Both the position numbers and the translations under genes were made by a program. This document shows, one piece after another, positions 17,668 through 26,973 of a DNA stretch of 34,208 nt. The notes below the pieces were generated by a model, which worked only from the letters and a program-made list of their open reading frames with translations, was not told where the DNA came from and ran no database searches. How positions within the stretch are numbered: position 1 is the first letter of the stretch; every line of letters begins with the position of its first letter. The DNA is from an uncultured Prevotellaceae bacterium (lineage in GTDB: Bacteria; Bacteroidota; Bacteroidia; Bacteroidales; Bacteroidaceae). The DNA lies in assembly GCA_947168045.1 (NCBI GenBank), contig CAMVKN010000042.1:1-34208 (forward strand), in the 5' to 3' direction.

Positions 17668-18255
17668 GACAACCGTCACGCCGCGAGCAGCCTGCGCGCC
17701 ATAAACCAGCGCAGACTCAATGTCGGCAGTCTTGCTGGGTCCGCTGATGAAGGTGCCAAAGGGATACTTCTGGAAATATACCTCCGAAGCGGCAATGCGT
17801 GCGTATGCCTCGGGCATGTTGCTGACAATGGCATCGCGGCTGAGCAAGATGACTATCTGCTGCGATGCGAAGCACACTGCCTTCTCCTTCGTCATCTGCG
17901 GAATCCAGATACAGGCGTTCTCAGCCACGCCAATGGCGCCTTCCACCACGCCCACGTCGACCTTCATCAGCTCACGCACATCTTCAACGATGTCAGGATT
18001 GATGTCAGCTTGGACACCAGCCACGTTGCTGGCCACGACCTTGGCATCAGGATAAGCCTGACGGATGACGACGTTCAAGTCATCACCGGCGTTCAGCTCT
18101 ATCAGGCTGGCCCCCGCAGTGGTTGTGGTCTTATGGATGAACTCGGCCACGGGGTCGGGAAAGGTGATGGGTTCCAGCGCATCCAAGTCTGGCATGTCAT
18201 ACGTCTCGCGCGTGTTGGCACGCAGGGTGTTCAGTATCTGTTCTCTTGCGCTCAT
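17650..18255 (-). CDS. lutC: Lactate utilization protein C (LUD domain)
   Basis: A 201-residue LUD-domain protein, the third part of the LutABC complex that oxidises L-lactate to pyruvate in the cytosol. The pattern VGVVEGAIGVAENACIWIP, then FGTFISGPSKTADIE, is typical. Its start overlaps the lutB stop by 4 nt (ATGA), which implies translational coupling. The final RGER residues come from the flanking simple repeat, so the natural C-terminus may have been altered. An annotation as a generic LUD-domain protein would be equally correct, but the lutAB neighbours fix the role. Confidence 0.92.
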   Translation of the reverse strand: MSAREQILNTLRANTRETYDMPDLDALEPITFPDPVAEFIHKTTTTAGASLIELNAGDDLNVVIRQAYPDAKVVASNVAGVQADINPDIVEDVRELMKVDVGVVEGAIGVAENACIWIPQMTKEKAVCFASQQIVILLSRDAIVSNMPEAYARIAASEVYFQKYPFGTFISGPSKTADIESALVYGAQAARGVTVVLRGER

Positions 18256-19685
18256 GGCTTTATTGCAATTTCAGGTTTATTCTTCTCGTCCTTTAACTCA
18301 GTGCTCCACAACCGGTGGAACGACTTCTTGGGGAATGTCATCATCTGGTGCCCGTATGCCCAGGGATTGAGCTTCAGGTTAAGCAATGCGCCGGGCACCC
18401 AGTTCACCACCGGCGACAGGCGCAGCGTTGCCTTGTATATGGCCGGATGGTTGAAAAGGAACGACATGCCGCCTGACATCATCTTCTTCATGGCCGGCGC
18501 ATGACCCAGTGACTCTAACTGCTGTCGCCAGCGGTAAATCTGCGTGGAAAGGTCGACCATGACGGGGCATACATTGTCGCATGAACAACACAGTGAACAA
18601 GCCGACACGTTGTCAAAGTATCGGTCAGCATCGCGCAGCATGCCCAGGTTGATGCCGATGGGACCGGGAATGAAATAGGTATAGCTGTAACCAGCCGAGC
18701 GACGATAGACGGGACACGTGTTCATGCAGGCACCACAGCGCATGCACTTCAGCGTCTGCCAGTGTTCGGCGTTGCCAAGGATGGTGCTACGCCCATTGTC
18801 AACGAGCACTATGTGCATCTCGCCGCCAGGCCGTGGCCCACGGAAATGACTGGTGTAGACGGTGGTCTCCTGTCCGGTGCCGCAGCGTGCCAGCAGGCGC
18901 TGGAATACACCCATGGCCCTGTAGTCGGGGATGAGTTTCTCAATGCCCATCGACACGATGTGGAGCTTAGGAATGGAGGTCGACATGTCAGCGTTGCCCT
19001 CGTTGGTGCACACCACGACATCGCCAGTGGCAGCGATGCCGAAGTTGGCACCCGTCATGCCGGCACCGGCCTCGGCAAACTGCTGACGCAGGTGCATGCG
19101 GGCCACATAGGTGAGAAAAGCAGGATCGTTAGGGTCGTCGTGCGGCTTGTCATAGCTGCGGGCAATCTCATCGAAATTGCTGATTTTCTTACGGAAGCAG
19201 TCGCCAATCTGTTCGCGGTGCACATGCAGCGCAGGCATGACGATGTGGCTTGGCGCCAGTTGCATCATCTGAAGGATGCGCTCACCCAGGTCGGTCTCCA
19301 CCACGTCGATGCCATGCTGCAGTAGGTGCTCGTTCAGGTGACATTCCTCCGTGAGCATGCTCTTGCTCTTTACCACCTTTGTGACCTGATGCTGCGTCAG
19401 GATGTCAAGCACGATGCGGTTGTACTCATCGGCATCAGTAGCCCAATGCACATGCACGCCATTACGCACGGCGTTCTGCTCAAACTGCTCCAGGTAGTCG
19501 GCAAGATGCGTCTCGGTGTGCTTCTTAATCTGACTGGCAGCCTCGCGCAGCGATTCCCACTCGGGCAATGCCTGCGCCATGCGGTCACGCTTCTGACGCA
19601 CGCCGAAGAAAGTCTGGTCGTGGCGCGTCACCACCTGGTCGTCCTGCAGGTATGCCTTAGCCGCCTTGGAATGTAGGGTACTCAT
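18252..19685 (-). CDS. lutB: Lactate utilization iron-sulfur protein B
   Basis: A 477-residue LutB. An N-terminal LUD region (TKVVKSKSMLTEECHLNEHL) is followed by two [4Fe-4S] ferredoxin-type clusters: CMRCGACMNTCP, then CSLCCSCDNVCP. It carries electrons from lactate in the LutABC complex. It overlaps lutA upstream and lutC downstream by 4 nt each. Full length, no damage visible. Confidence 0.95.
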   Translation of the reverse strand: MSTLHSKAAKAYLQDDQVVTRHDQTFFGVRQKRDRMAQALPEWESLREAASQIKKHTETHLADYLEQFEQNAVRNGVHVHWATDADEYNRIVLDILTQHQVTKVVKSKSMLTEECHLNEHLLQHGIDVVETDLGERILQMMQLAPSHIVMPALHVHREQIGDCFRKKISNFDEIARSYDKPHDDPNDPAFLTYVARMHLRQQFAEAGAGMTGANFGIAATGDVVVCTNEGNADMSTSIPKLHIVSMGIEKLIPDYRAMGVFQRLLARCGTGQETTVYTSHFRGPRPGGEMHIVLVDNGRSTILGNAEHWQTLKCMRCGACMNTCPVYRRSAGYSYTYFIPGPIGINLGMLRDADRYFDNVSACSLCCSCDNVCPVMVDLSTQIYRWRQQLESLGHAPAMKKMMSGGMSFLFNHPAIYKATLRLSPVVNWVPGALLNLKLNPWAYGHQMMTFPKKSFHRLWSTELKDEKNKPEIAIKP

Positions 19686-20422
19686 GATTCAATTCCTGAA
19701 CTTAAAATCTGTGCGATATGAATGAAACGGATGGGCAGGTGCTCCTTCTCGGCCACGCCCTGCATGTGCATCAGGCACGATGAGTCGGCACCGGTGACAT
19801 ATTCGGCACCAGTGGCTATATGGCGCCTCACTTTGTCGATGCCCATGCGCCGCGAGACGGCTTGCTCCTCAACTGAGAACATGCCGCCAAAGCCGCAGCA
19901 CTCGTCGGGACGCTCAGGCTCAGCAATCTCGATGCCATCGACAAGTTTCAACAGGTCGATGATTTTGTTGAAGGGGGCGATGTTGCGTTCTGACGGTGAC
20001 GAAAGGCCCAGCTCGCGCACGCCATGACACGAGTTGTGTACGCTCACCTTGTGTGGGAAGCGGGCAGGCAGGCGCTTCACCTTCAGCACATCGTGCAGGA
20101 ACTCTACCAGGTCAACGGTCTTGCCTGCTGCCACACAAGTCTTCTCCTTCATCAGATGGGGGTGGAACACTCGCACGTAGGCAGCACAACTGGCCGAGGG
20201 GGCCACCACATAGTCATAGCCGGAGAACAGCTCGTCGTACTTCTTTACCAACGGCACGGCCATTCGCTCGAAGCCTGCGTTGCCCATGGGCTGTCCGCAG
20301 CAGGTCTGCCGCTCAGGATAGTCTACATCGAGGCCCAGCGAGCGCAGTAGGCGCAATGTCGCTACCCCCACCTCAGGGTAGAGCGCATCGACATAGCAGG
20401 GGATGAATAACCCGATCTTCAT
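19682..20422 (-). CDS. lutA: Lactate utilization protein A (cysteine-rich CCG domains)
   Basis: A 246-residue LutA/YkgE protein with two CCG domains: TCCGQPMGNAGF, then ECCGFGGMFSVEE, of the type that binds iron-sulfur clusters in heterodisulfide-reductase-like subunits. I start it at MKIGLFIPCYVDALYPEVG (ATG at 20422). A longer open frame reaches 20551, but its N-terminal 43 residues have no family match and run through the promoter region. First gene of the reverse lut operon, divergent from the WYL gene. Confidence 0.94.
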   Translation of the reverse strand: MKIGLFIPCYVDALYPEVGVATLRLLRSLGLDVDYPERQTCCGQPMGNAGFERMAVPLVKKYDELFSGYDYVVAPSASCAAYVRVFHPHLMKEKTCVAAGKTVDLVEFLHDVLKVKRLPARFPHKVSVHNSCHGVRELGLSSPSERNIAPFNKIIDLLKLVDGIEIAEPERPDECCGFGGMFSVEEQAVSRRMGIDKVRRHIATGAEYVTGADSSCLMHMQGVAEKEHLPIRFIHIAQILSSGIES

Positions 20423-20467
20423 TTTGCTTTTATTTCGATTAGGTAGTTTATTCACATCTTTTGCCTG

Positions 20468-20475
20468 CAAAAATA
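20468..20475 (-). promoter_or_regulatory. Probable -7 box of the lutABC operon
   Basis: On the minus strand 20475-20468 reads TATTTTTG, fitting TAnnTTTG, about 45 nt upstream of the lutA ATG. No matching TTTG was found at the standard distance, so expression may need an activator. It is divergent from the WYL promoter about 75 nt away. Confidence 0.5.
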
Positions 20476-20525
20476 CAAAAAAAACTGCAACATATAGTCT
20501 TTTCCTCAAATATTTTTTTAACCTG

Positions 20526-20559
20526 TGCCTCAATATTACACAAGTTTTCATTACCTTTG
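20526..20559 (+). promoter_or_regulatory. WYL-gene promoter with TGCC half-site
   Basis: TACCTTTG at 20552-20559 is the -7 box, 17 nt before the ATG at 20577. TGCC at 20526-20529 lies 26 nt before the TA of the -7 box, the same offset as in the three dyad promoters downstream. The flanking GTGCCTC is shared with two of them. The right half is TACA instead of GGCA. No TTTG is present at -33. This suggests that the WYL regulator may act on its own promoter; that is inference. Confidence 0.6.
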
Positions 20560-20576
20560 CAGAAAAATATCACGTA

Positions 20577-21380
20577 ATGGCTAAAAACCTATTAGGAAAA
20601 TACGTCTGGCTGGTAGAAACCATCTATAATGCTGGTCATATAACTTTTGAAGAAATCAATCAGAAGTGGCTGGACGATGACATGGACGTAGAACCAATAC
20701 CTTTACGAACATTTCACAAATGGCGTATTGCAGCAGAAGAAATGTTCGGTCTTGTCATTGACTGTGAACGTAAAGGTGGCTACCATTATTATATAGGTAA
20801 CGCACGAGAGGTCGAAAATGGCGGACTTCGCAGTTGGCTACTAAGTACAATATCTGTGAGCAACCTACTTTTGGATAGCCAACAGTTGAAAGACCGCATC
20901 CTACTTGAAGATATACCTTCAGGAGTTAAGTATTTGCCAATGATAATTGAGGCAATGAAAACCAACAATGTTATCCGCATTACTTATCAGAGTTATTGGC
21001 GTGAAGAGAGCCACACGTTTAATGTGCATCCTCTCTGCGTCAAGCTATTCAAACAGCGTTGGTACATGGTGGCGCTCAGTCCTTATTATAACAAGGTGTT
21101 GATTTATTCTCTGGATCGCATCTATGGATTATGGAAACAAAAGGATAAGTTCAAAATTCCAGAAGATTTTGAGCCGTCGGTGTTCTTCCAAGATTGTTAT
21201 GGTGTGATAGCAGGAACTAAGAGAAAACCAGAAACGGTAAAAATCAAGGTTTCCGCAGGTCAAGCAAACTACATTCGTTCATTAAAGCTTCATTCTTCTC
21301 AGGATGAGGTGGAAAGGAATGACGAATACAGCATATTCACATATTACTTGCGCCCAGAATATGATTTCATCCAAGAGTAA
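20577..21380 (+). CDS. WYL-domain transcriptional regulator, truncated by in-frame stop
   Basis: A 267-residue WYL-family regulator. The N-terminal winged-helix part covers about residues 1-75 (ITFEEINQKW, then LRTFHKWRIAAEEMFGL). The WYL domain follows (VIRITYQSYWREESHTFNVHPLCVKLF, with W162-Y163-M164 in RWYMVALS). Translation halts at TAA 21378-21380 after DFIQE. The same frame then continues for 35 residues that look like the family C-terminus (LANGEDVEVLEPFWLRKD) and ends at a TGA overlapping the next start by ATGA. A leucine codon TTA changed to TAA would explain it. WYL proteins commonly bind a small ligand or nucleic acid and control defence operons. I start at ATG 20577, 17 nt after a -7 box; the open frame upstream is shadow sequence. 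Whether the shortened product works is unknown. Confidence 0.85.
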   Translation: MAKNLLGKYVWLVETIYNAGHITFEEINQKWLDDDMDVEPIPLRTFHKWRIAAEEMFGLVIDCERKGGYHYYIGNAREVENGGLRSWLLSTISVSNLLLDSQQLKDRILLEDIPSGVKYLPMIIEAMKTNNVIRITYQSYWREESHTFNVHPLCVKLFKQRWYMVALSPYYNKVLIYSLDRIYGLWKQKDKFKIPEDFEPSVFFQDCYGVIAGTKRKPETVKIKVSAGQANYIRSLKLHSSQDEVERNDEYSIFTYYLRPEYDFIQE

Positions 21381-21488
21381 TTAGCCAATGGTGAGGATGT
21401 TGAGGTGCTAGAACCTTTCTGGCTCCGTAAGGACATAGGTGGTATAATAAAAAGAATGTGGAACAAATATAAGAATGACATAGAATGA
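21381..21488 (+). pseudogene. Detached C-terminal part of the WYL regulator
   Basis: Thirty-five in-frame codons after the premature TAA encode LANGEDVEVLEPFWLRKD and a basic tail, typical of the C-terminal extension of WYL regulators. The frame closes at TGA 21486-21488, overlapping the exonuclease ATG at 21485. Conserved sequence and intact coupling argue that the stop is a recent single-base change or a sequencing error. Confidence 0.8.
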
Positions 21489-21976
21489 AGAATTTTGCAG
21501 CTATAGATTTTGAAACGGCCAACAATGAACGTTCATCTGTATGCTCAGTTGGTATAGTTATAGTTCGTGATGGGGAGATTGTGGATTCCTTCTATTCGCT
21601 TATCCAACCTGAGCCGAACTATTATAACTATTGGTGTTCTCAGGTACATGGACTATGCCGGGAAGATACGGAGGATGCGCCTGTTTTCCCAAAAGTATGG
21701 GCGCAGATAGAGCCATTAATCCAGGGATTGCCTCTTGTGGCCCATAACAAGCCATTTGACGAAGGGTGTCTGAAGGCTGTATTCCGTGTTTATCAGATGG
21801 ACTATCCTGACTATGATTTCTACGATACACTGTGCGCGTCACGTCGTTGTTTCCCAGACTTAGAGAATCATCAGTTGCATACGGTGGCCGCTGAGTGTGG
21901 TTATCAACTCGAAAATCACCATCATGCACTAGCTGATGCGGAAGCATGTGCCTGGATTGCAAGGGAGATATTATAG
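21485..21976 (+). CDS. DEDDh 3'-5' exonuclease (DnaQ-like)
   Basis: A 163-residue exonuclease-fold protein. Exo I is AAIDFETAN (first Asp/Glu pair), exo II lies around LVAHNKPFDEGCL, and exo III is HHALADAEACAWIA (His plus final Asp), the full DEDDh set for two-metal 3'-5' hydrolysis of DNA or RNA. It consists only of the nuclease domain, similar in size to stand-alone Bacteroidetes exonucleases. The start overlaps the original WYL stop (ATGA), so the two genes form a coupled pair. It may process nucleic acid in the same system as the downstream DUF262 proteins; that role is inferred from position. Confidence 0.88.
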   Translation: MKNFAAIDFETANNERSSVCSVGIVIVRDGEIVDSFYSLIQPEPNYYNYWCSQVHGLCREDTEDAPVFPKVWAQIEPLIQGLPLVAHNKPFDEGCLKAVFRVYQMDYPDYDFYDTLCASRRCFPDLENHQLHTVAAECGYQLENHHHALADAEACAWIAREIL

Positions 21977-22033
21977 TTATGAACTATTCCACTTTACATC
22001 ATCATCTTTTTTATAAAAGAAAATTAAGAAATT

Positions 22034-24379
22034 ATGAATATAAAGAATTTTGCTATTGAATCTGCAATAATTGTTGATGTTCACGAAGAACCTGACAAGG
22101 AATTCGTCCTGGGAACATCAACAAACAAACAAGCATTAGATTCAGATAAGTCTTGCGGTAACGGAACAGATGACAGCCATGAAGAAATGTGCTATGTGTT
22201 AAAATACAAAGTGTTTTGCTCAGGACTGGAACAATTCCATTACGCCAATATAGGGAAGTTTATTGAGGAATACTACCATCCTAAAGCTAAAAGTGAAAGG
22301 ATGTCATCTAGTTTATGGGAAGAGATCAATCAACGGTTGACCGATATAAAGTTGGATGTAGTCACACAAGATTTTGATGAGTCTGGTGCAGTTTCGGTTT
22401 ATGCGACATTTTTGCCCATAGGATTTGATTCCTGGGATGATTATTTGAAGTCACTTTTCAGCAGGTATTTACCTATGAGAAGGTGTGTTGCCGAATTGTC
22501 GGGAATGGCTTTTCACATACCTTTTCAACAAAGAGGCTACAAATGGACTTCAAACAATGTACGAGAATTAATTGCAGATTTCTGGGAATTTATTAACTCA
22601 GAAAAAAAAGTTTATTGCTTGCAACCTCTGGCAGTAGTTGAAAAAGAAAAAGGCAAGGTTTATAGTGTTCTTGATGGTCAGCAAAGACTTACCACACTCT
22701 TCCTACTCTACAAATACTTATCAGGTGGAGAAAACGCATACAATTTCTTATTTGATCGTGACGAGGAATCTGGAGAAAACAGATGGGATTTCCTGTCTAT
22801 GCTTCCCAACCATCGAAATCCAGACAGTATTGATCAAAACATAGACCTTTATTTTATTGACAACGCCTATAAGACAATAATAGAATGCTTCTCAATTTCT
22901 GATTCAGACAAAGACAACAAAATATTTGAACTAAATGATGAAGCCTCTTTATATGAGGTAAAAGAAAGGTTCTTAAATCTATTAACAGCGACTAAGGAGT
23001 CCCCCAAATCAGTTCAAGTTATTTGGTATGAAGTCGAAAAAGATTCTGAACATGACATTTTTAGAAACCTTAATAGCGGAAAAATAGCATTGACTAATAC
23101 AGAACTTATAAAAGCTTTGTTGCTTAATCGAGTCTCTGGACTTGAAAGGGAACAACTTCAAGAAACTGCTTCTCAATTTGAAACAATTGAAAAATCCTTG
23201 CAAGATGACCATTTTTGGTATATGATACGAAGTGAGGAAGTCAAAAAAGGACAAACAAGGATGGATTTGCTTTTCAATTTGGTGGCTAATGTTTCTGATG
23301 AAGAGTACGGAAAAGATCCAAGGACTTCTTTCCGATGGTTTGCCAATGAAGAGAATGGGACTCTTTCTGAAAAGTGGGAGAGAGTACGGCACACATATCT
23401 ACGGCTAAAAGATATGTATCAGGATATTAAAGCATATCACTATATAGGTTTCTTGACTTATGAGAACAAGCAGAGGAATAAGAGCTTCATTCCAGAACTT
23501 CTGAAAAGTCATCGGAAGCTATCAAAGAGTAAGTTTGTTGATGAATTAAGAAAGAAAATACGCAGTGCCATTATGTTTGACAATGGGCATCAACATTTAG
23601 AGGATTTTGTCTATGAAAGAAAGATGGTTCCCAAATTGCGATTGCTGTTCCTGCTTCATAATATAGAGACAATCCTTCAACGCTATGACTATCTTAGAAA
23701 AAGTAGCGAACTTCAATTACAGCATGAATACGAGTGGTTCCCCTTCGAACTCCTACATAAGCAATCATGGGATATTGAACATATTGCCTCACAGACCGAC
23801 TCAAAATTCAAGAGCAAACAAGACCGTGATGATTGGTTAGCAAGCATCCATGTGGATTATCCAGATTATTTTATCATAAGTGATAGCGATTCGGAAGATG
23901 ACAAGAAAGACAAAGCTGTCATTATTGAATTGGAAAAAGTGTATTTAAGGAAAGATGTGGAAGAAAACTTTATGCACCTGTATAATGCTGTTATTACATA
24001 TAACGACAGAAAAACCGAAGGGGCTATAAATGATGAGGATAAAAACCAAATTGGTAATTTGGTACTGTTAGATAGTCATACAAATAGAAGCTTTCACAAC
24101 TCATTATTTCCACGGAAGAGAAGAATTGTAATAATTGCAGACGGTCTTAAATCGGAAGATGACATTGAACATGGTATTCGACAAGTATTCATTCCTGCCT
24201 GTACCAGACAGTGTTTTACTAAATCATACCATAAAGGAAGCAATACAAAATTAAATACGTGGAGACAAGAAGACGCTGATTACTATACTAAAGATATAGA
24301 AGAAAAACTATGTGATACCAGCATAGATATTCAAGATGGCTTTTTGCTTCCCTCACAATCACCCCAAGAAATAAAGTAA
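22034..24379 (+). CDS. DUF262-DUF1524 protein, GmrSD-like restriction enzyme candidate
   Basis: A 781-residue protein combining the two halves of GmrSD-type type IV restriction enzymes. DUF262 (ParB/sulfiredoxin-like NTPase fold) is seen in IPFQQRGYKWTSNNVRELI and the signature DGQQRLTTLFLLY with Asp214. DUF1524, an HNH-like nuclease domain, is seen in WDIEHIASQTD (His583) and NQIGNLVLLDSHTNRSFHN, followed by LFPRKRR. GmrSD and BrxU with this architecture cut modified phage DNA. The first 130 residues, before DUF262, match nothing I recognise. No clear promoter lies in the 57-nt gap after the exonuclease, so it is probably read from the WYL promoter. The next gene starts 1 nt after the stop. 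Confidence 0.85.
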   Translation: MNIKNFAIESAIIVDVHEEPDKEFVLGTSTNKQALDSDKSCGNGTDDSHEEMCYVLKYKVFCSGLEQFHYANIGKFIEEYYHPKAKSERMSSSLWEEINQRLTDIKLDVVTQDFDESGAVSVYATFLPIGFDSWDDYLKSLFSRYLPMRRCVAELSGMAFHIPFQQRGYKWTSNNVRELIADFWEFINSEKKVYCLQPLAVVEKEKGKVYSVLDGQQRLTTLFLLYKYLSGGENAYNFLFDRDEESGENRWDFLSMLPNHRNPDSIDQNIDLYFIDNAYKTIIECFSISDSDKDNKIFELNDEASLYEVKERFLNLLTATKESPKSVQVIWYEVEKDSEHDIFRNLNSGKIALTNTELIKALLLNRVSGLEREQLQETASQFETIEKSLQDDHFWYMIRSEEVKKGQTRMDLLFNLVANVSDEEYGKDPRTSFRWFANEENGTLSEKWERVRHTYLRLKDMYQDIKAYHYIGFLTYENKQRNKSFIPELLKSHRKLSKSKFVDELRKKIRSAIMFDNGHQHLEDFVYERKMVPKLRLLFLLHNIETILQRYDYLRKSSELQLQHEYEWFPFELLHKQSWDIEHIASQTDSKFKSKQDRDDWLASIHVDYPDYFIISDSDSEDDKKDKAVIIELEKVYLRKDVEENFMHLYNAVITYNDRKTEGAINDEDKNQIGNLVLLDSHTNRSFHNSLFPRKRRIVIIADGLKSEDDIEHGIRQVFIPACTRQCFTKSYHKGSNTKLNTWRQEDADYYTKDIEEKLCDTSIDIQDGFLLPSQSPQEIK

Positions 24380-24380
24380 T

Positions 24381-26948
24381 ATGGCTACATTTATACAAGA
24401 ATTCAGTAAAAAGGAAATACTGATTCCTTTATTGCAGAGAGATTATATCCAGGGATTAGAGGAAAGTGTCATCAGCCCTTTCCTTGATGCACTAATTGGA
24501 AAGAAGAGTATAGACTTGAATTATATATATGGTTATAATGAAAGTGGGCGTTTTGTACCTATTGACGGCCAACAGCGATTAATCACCTTATGGCTGTTTC
24601 ATCTTTATTTTGCATCGTTAGCAGGGGAATTAGATCAATATAGGATAAAAATGAGTTTTTTGTCAAGAGAGTATGCTGATGATTTTTCCAAGCGTCTTTT
24701 GCAAAAAATCGGATCGGCTATACAAGAAACTCGAAATGGTTTATATAAAACTCTCGACCGTGCAATAGTAGACCAAAACTGGTTTATTTCTTCATGGAAA
24801 TCATCGAAAACGATAATGAGTATGCTTTATACCTTGAAGTACCTTCACCAGAAAGCAATGAAGGTTGATGCAATGGAACTATGGAACGAACTGAAAGGAG
24901 AACATAGTCATATTACGTTTTCTTTTTTGGAAATGGATGAGAAAAATGGAATTGACGATGACATCTATATTAAAATGAATGGAAGAGGTCGCGCTCTTAG
25001 TACATTTGAGAACTTGAAGTCATGGATGGACGAACAGGTGTCTAACTATATTAACAAATCAGAATGTGAAGATAAACAAAATGAGAAGATTCTATGTATT
25101 GCCAACTGGCAACATGACATGGATAACAAATGGACATCTTTCTTTTGGAAAAACAGAAATAGAAATCAACCACACCCAGAAGAAATAGATGACGAACAAT
25201 TGTATTGCTTCTGCAATTTGCTAACTTTATACTGGGTTGTTAAATCGGACATTTTGTCTGAACAAATAAAGAAAATGAGAGAAGATGACCCAAATCTGTA
25301 CGAAGAATTACTCGCATATTTAGATATTGACAAGACAACAGAACAAGATATTGAAGAGGTGCGTGAAACACTTATGAATAATATCAATAAAGCGAAATTC
25401 CCTCCATTAGTATGGATTGAAAGATTAAAACTTATGGATCTGGAATTTTTTGAGTTCGCGTCAAAGTCCTTGAATATCCTAACATATAGATCAGAGTACT
25501 TAAATCAATGCGGATTGTTTTTTGGTGATAATGATTCCAATAATGAAACCACTGTCTATCATTTGTCCTTATGTGAAGGAGTCTACGGAAGAACACTGCC
25601 GCTGTTATATGCCATTGTCATTCTCGGAGGTGAACAGGTAGCGGATTTCTATGATAGAATGAGAATAACTCGCAACCTGGTTCTAAACACAGGTATAGGT
25701 TTTAAAGAATTGAAAGGAATCTTATCAGCAATACAAAAACTATCTGAAATGATTGGGGATGGCTCGATTCTAGATTTCTTGGGTCAGGGCAAATCAGACA
25801 AAGACATATTAGGTAAGTTTGACAACAAGCAAGTTAGGGAAGAATACATAAAAGCAGAACGAAAACACTTATATCTACTTCCTTTGATGCAAGTAATGGA
25901 GAATAGTGTTTTCTTTAGGGGGAGTATCTCATGTATGTTTGATTTCTTAAAAGACGAGGAAGGCTATGACTGTTTGAATGAAATCAATTTCAATAAATAT
26001 TCTCTTATTCTTAGAACCATATTCACTGGAGGAAATAAAGGCGCATTATGCAATTCTCTTGATTCTTCTGATTTCCTTTTTAGAAGGTCATTAGTAATGT
26101 TTGGAGTACACTATTTTGGAATACTGAAATCCAATTGGAGCTTTTGTGACTCAGCGGATGACTGGAGAATGTATTTGACCCACGATAAAGACAATTCTAA
26201 TGAGCCTGTTCGTGAATTAATCCATACGTTATTAGTCCCCTATTTATCTGACGATGAGTACAAAAACGGTTTAGAGGAACGTATCCATTCCATTCTTAAA
26301 GATTTTGTTGAGTCTGTTTCTAAGAACTATGAAACAGATTTGCTGCGTGATGACATAAGCGAAAAGTTCTATTTGCATTTTGCAAAGCATCCTGGAGTGT
26401 GGTCATATATGGGAACCAAAGTGGCTTCCTGGGATAATAGTAGTTTTCGGATATTACTGAAAACATCTAATGGTAATAGAAGCAACAAGATAGAACTGAG
26501 AACTTATTGCCTATATCTTGATTATACTGATTCTACTAGTAGAAAAGAACTATATGATAGTAGGCAAGGCTGGTCTTGCAATCTTTATCAGGCTGGTGAT
26601 ACCTCAATGTATTTTGTTTTAAATGAAAGTAGAATTGCGGTAAATGTATGGCATTGTAAGACCTGTGAAGATGATTATGTATATGAATTATATGTGTGTC
26701 CAAAAAATAATATGACTGAGGAAGAAAAGTATAACGAAACATATACTTTCTTTACTTCGCCAAGGTTTTCAAATATTACAGAGGTGTTCAATTTATCAAT
26801 GGAACTATCAGAATGTGAACACCCTAACATTAGAAAAGAACATAAAGGAAGATGGCTCTCAAAAAAGGCCATGTCAAGAAACTGTATAATAGAAGAGTTA
26901 AATAGATTGCTTCCACATGTTAGATCTATAATTCAGGGAAACACTTAA
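24381..26948 (+). CDS. Large DUF262 protein without visible nuclease domain
   Basis: An 855-residue partner of the preceding gene. The N-terminus carries DUF262: IPLLQRDYIQG near residue 15 and PIDGQQRLITLW with Asp62, followed by DIYIKMNGRGRALSTFENLK, the counterpart of the LNSRG-type segment of this family. The remaining 600 residues contain no DUF1524 HxxP/NxxGN pattern that I can find, so it may be a regulatory or sensing NTPase rather than a second nuclease. The ATG follows the stop of the first DUF262 gene by one base, so the pair is certainly co-translated. The operon ends at a strong intrinsic terminator. Confidence 0.8.
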   Translation: MATFIQEFSKKEILIPLLQRDYIQGLEESVISPFLDALIGKKSIDLNYIYGYNESGRFVPIDGQQRLITLWLFHLYFASLAGELDQYRIKMSFLSREYADDFSKRLLQKIGSAIQETRNGLYKTLDRAIVDQNWFISSWKSSKTIMSMLYTLKYLHQKAMKVDAMELWNELKGEHSHITFSFLEMDEKNGIDDDIYIKMNGRGRALSTFENLKSWMDEQVSNYINKSECEDKQNEKILCIANWQHDMDNKWTSFFWKNRNRNQPHPEEIDDEQLYCFCNLLTLYWVVKSDILSEQIKKMREDDPNLYEELLAYLDIDKTTEQDIEEVRETLMNNINKAKFPPLVWIERLKLMDLEFFEFASKSLNILTYRSEYLNQCGLFFGDNDSNNETTVYHLSLCEGVYGRTLPLLYAIVILGGEQVADFYDRMRITRNLVLNTGIGFKELKGILSAIQKLSEMIGDGSILDFLGQGKSDKDILGKFDNKQVREEYIKAERKHLYLLPLMQVMENSVFFRGSISCMFDFLKDEEGYDCLNEINFNKYSLILRTIFTGGNKGALCNSLDSSDFLFRRSLVMFGVHYFGILKSNWSFCDSADDWRMYLTHDKDNSNEPVRELIHTLLVPYLSDDEYKNGLEERIHSILKDFVESVSKNYETDLLRDDISEKFYLHFAKHPGVWSYMGTKVASWDNSSFRILLKTSNGNRSNKIELRTYCLYLDYTDSTSRKELYDSRQGWSCNLYQAGDTSMYFVLNESRIAVNVWHCKTCEDDYVYELYVCPKNNMTEEEKYNETYTFFTSPRFSNITEVFNLSMELSECEHPNIRKEHKGRWLSKKAMSRNCIIEELNRLLPHVRSIIQGNT

Positions 26949-26973
26949 CAATTGGACAATTTCAATGAGACTT

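Noticed and set aside
20403..20576. N-terminal extension of the WYL frame, and the opposing extension of lutA to 20551
   Set aside because: Both run through the shared divergent promoter region and lack family similarity; the starts at 20577 and 20422 match the families and the -7 boxes.
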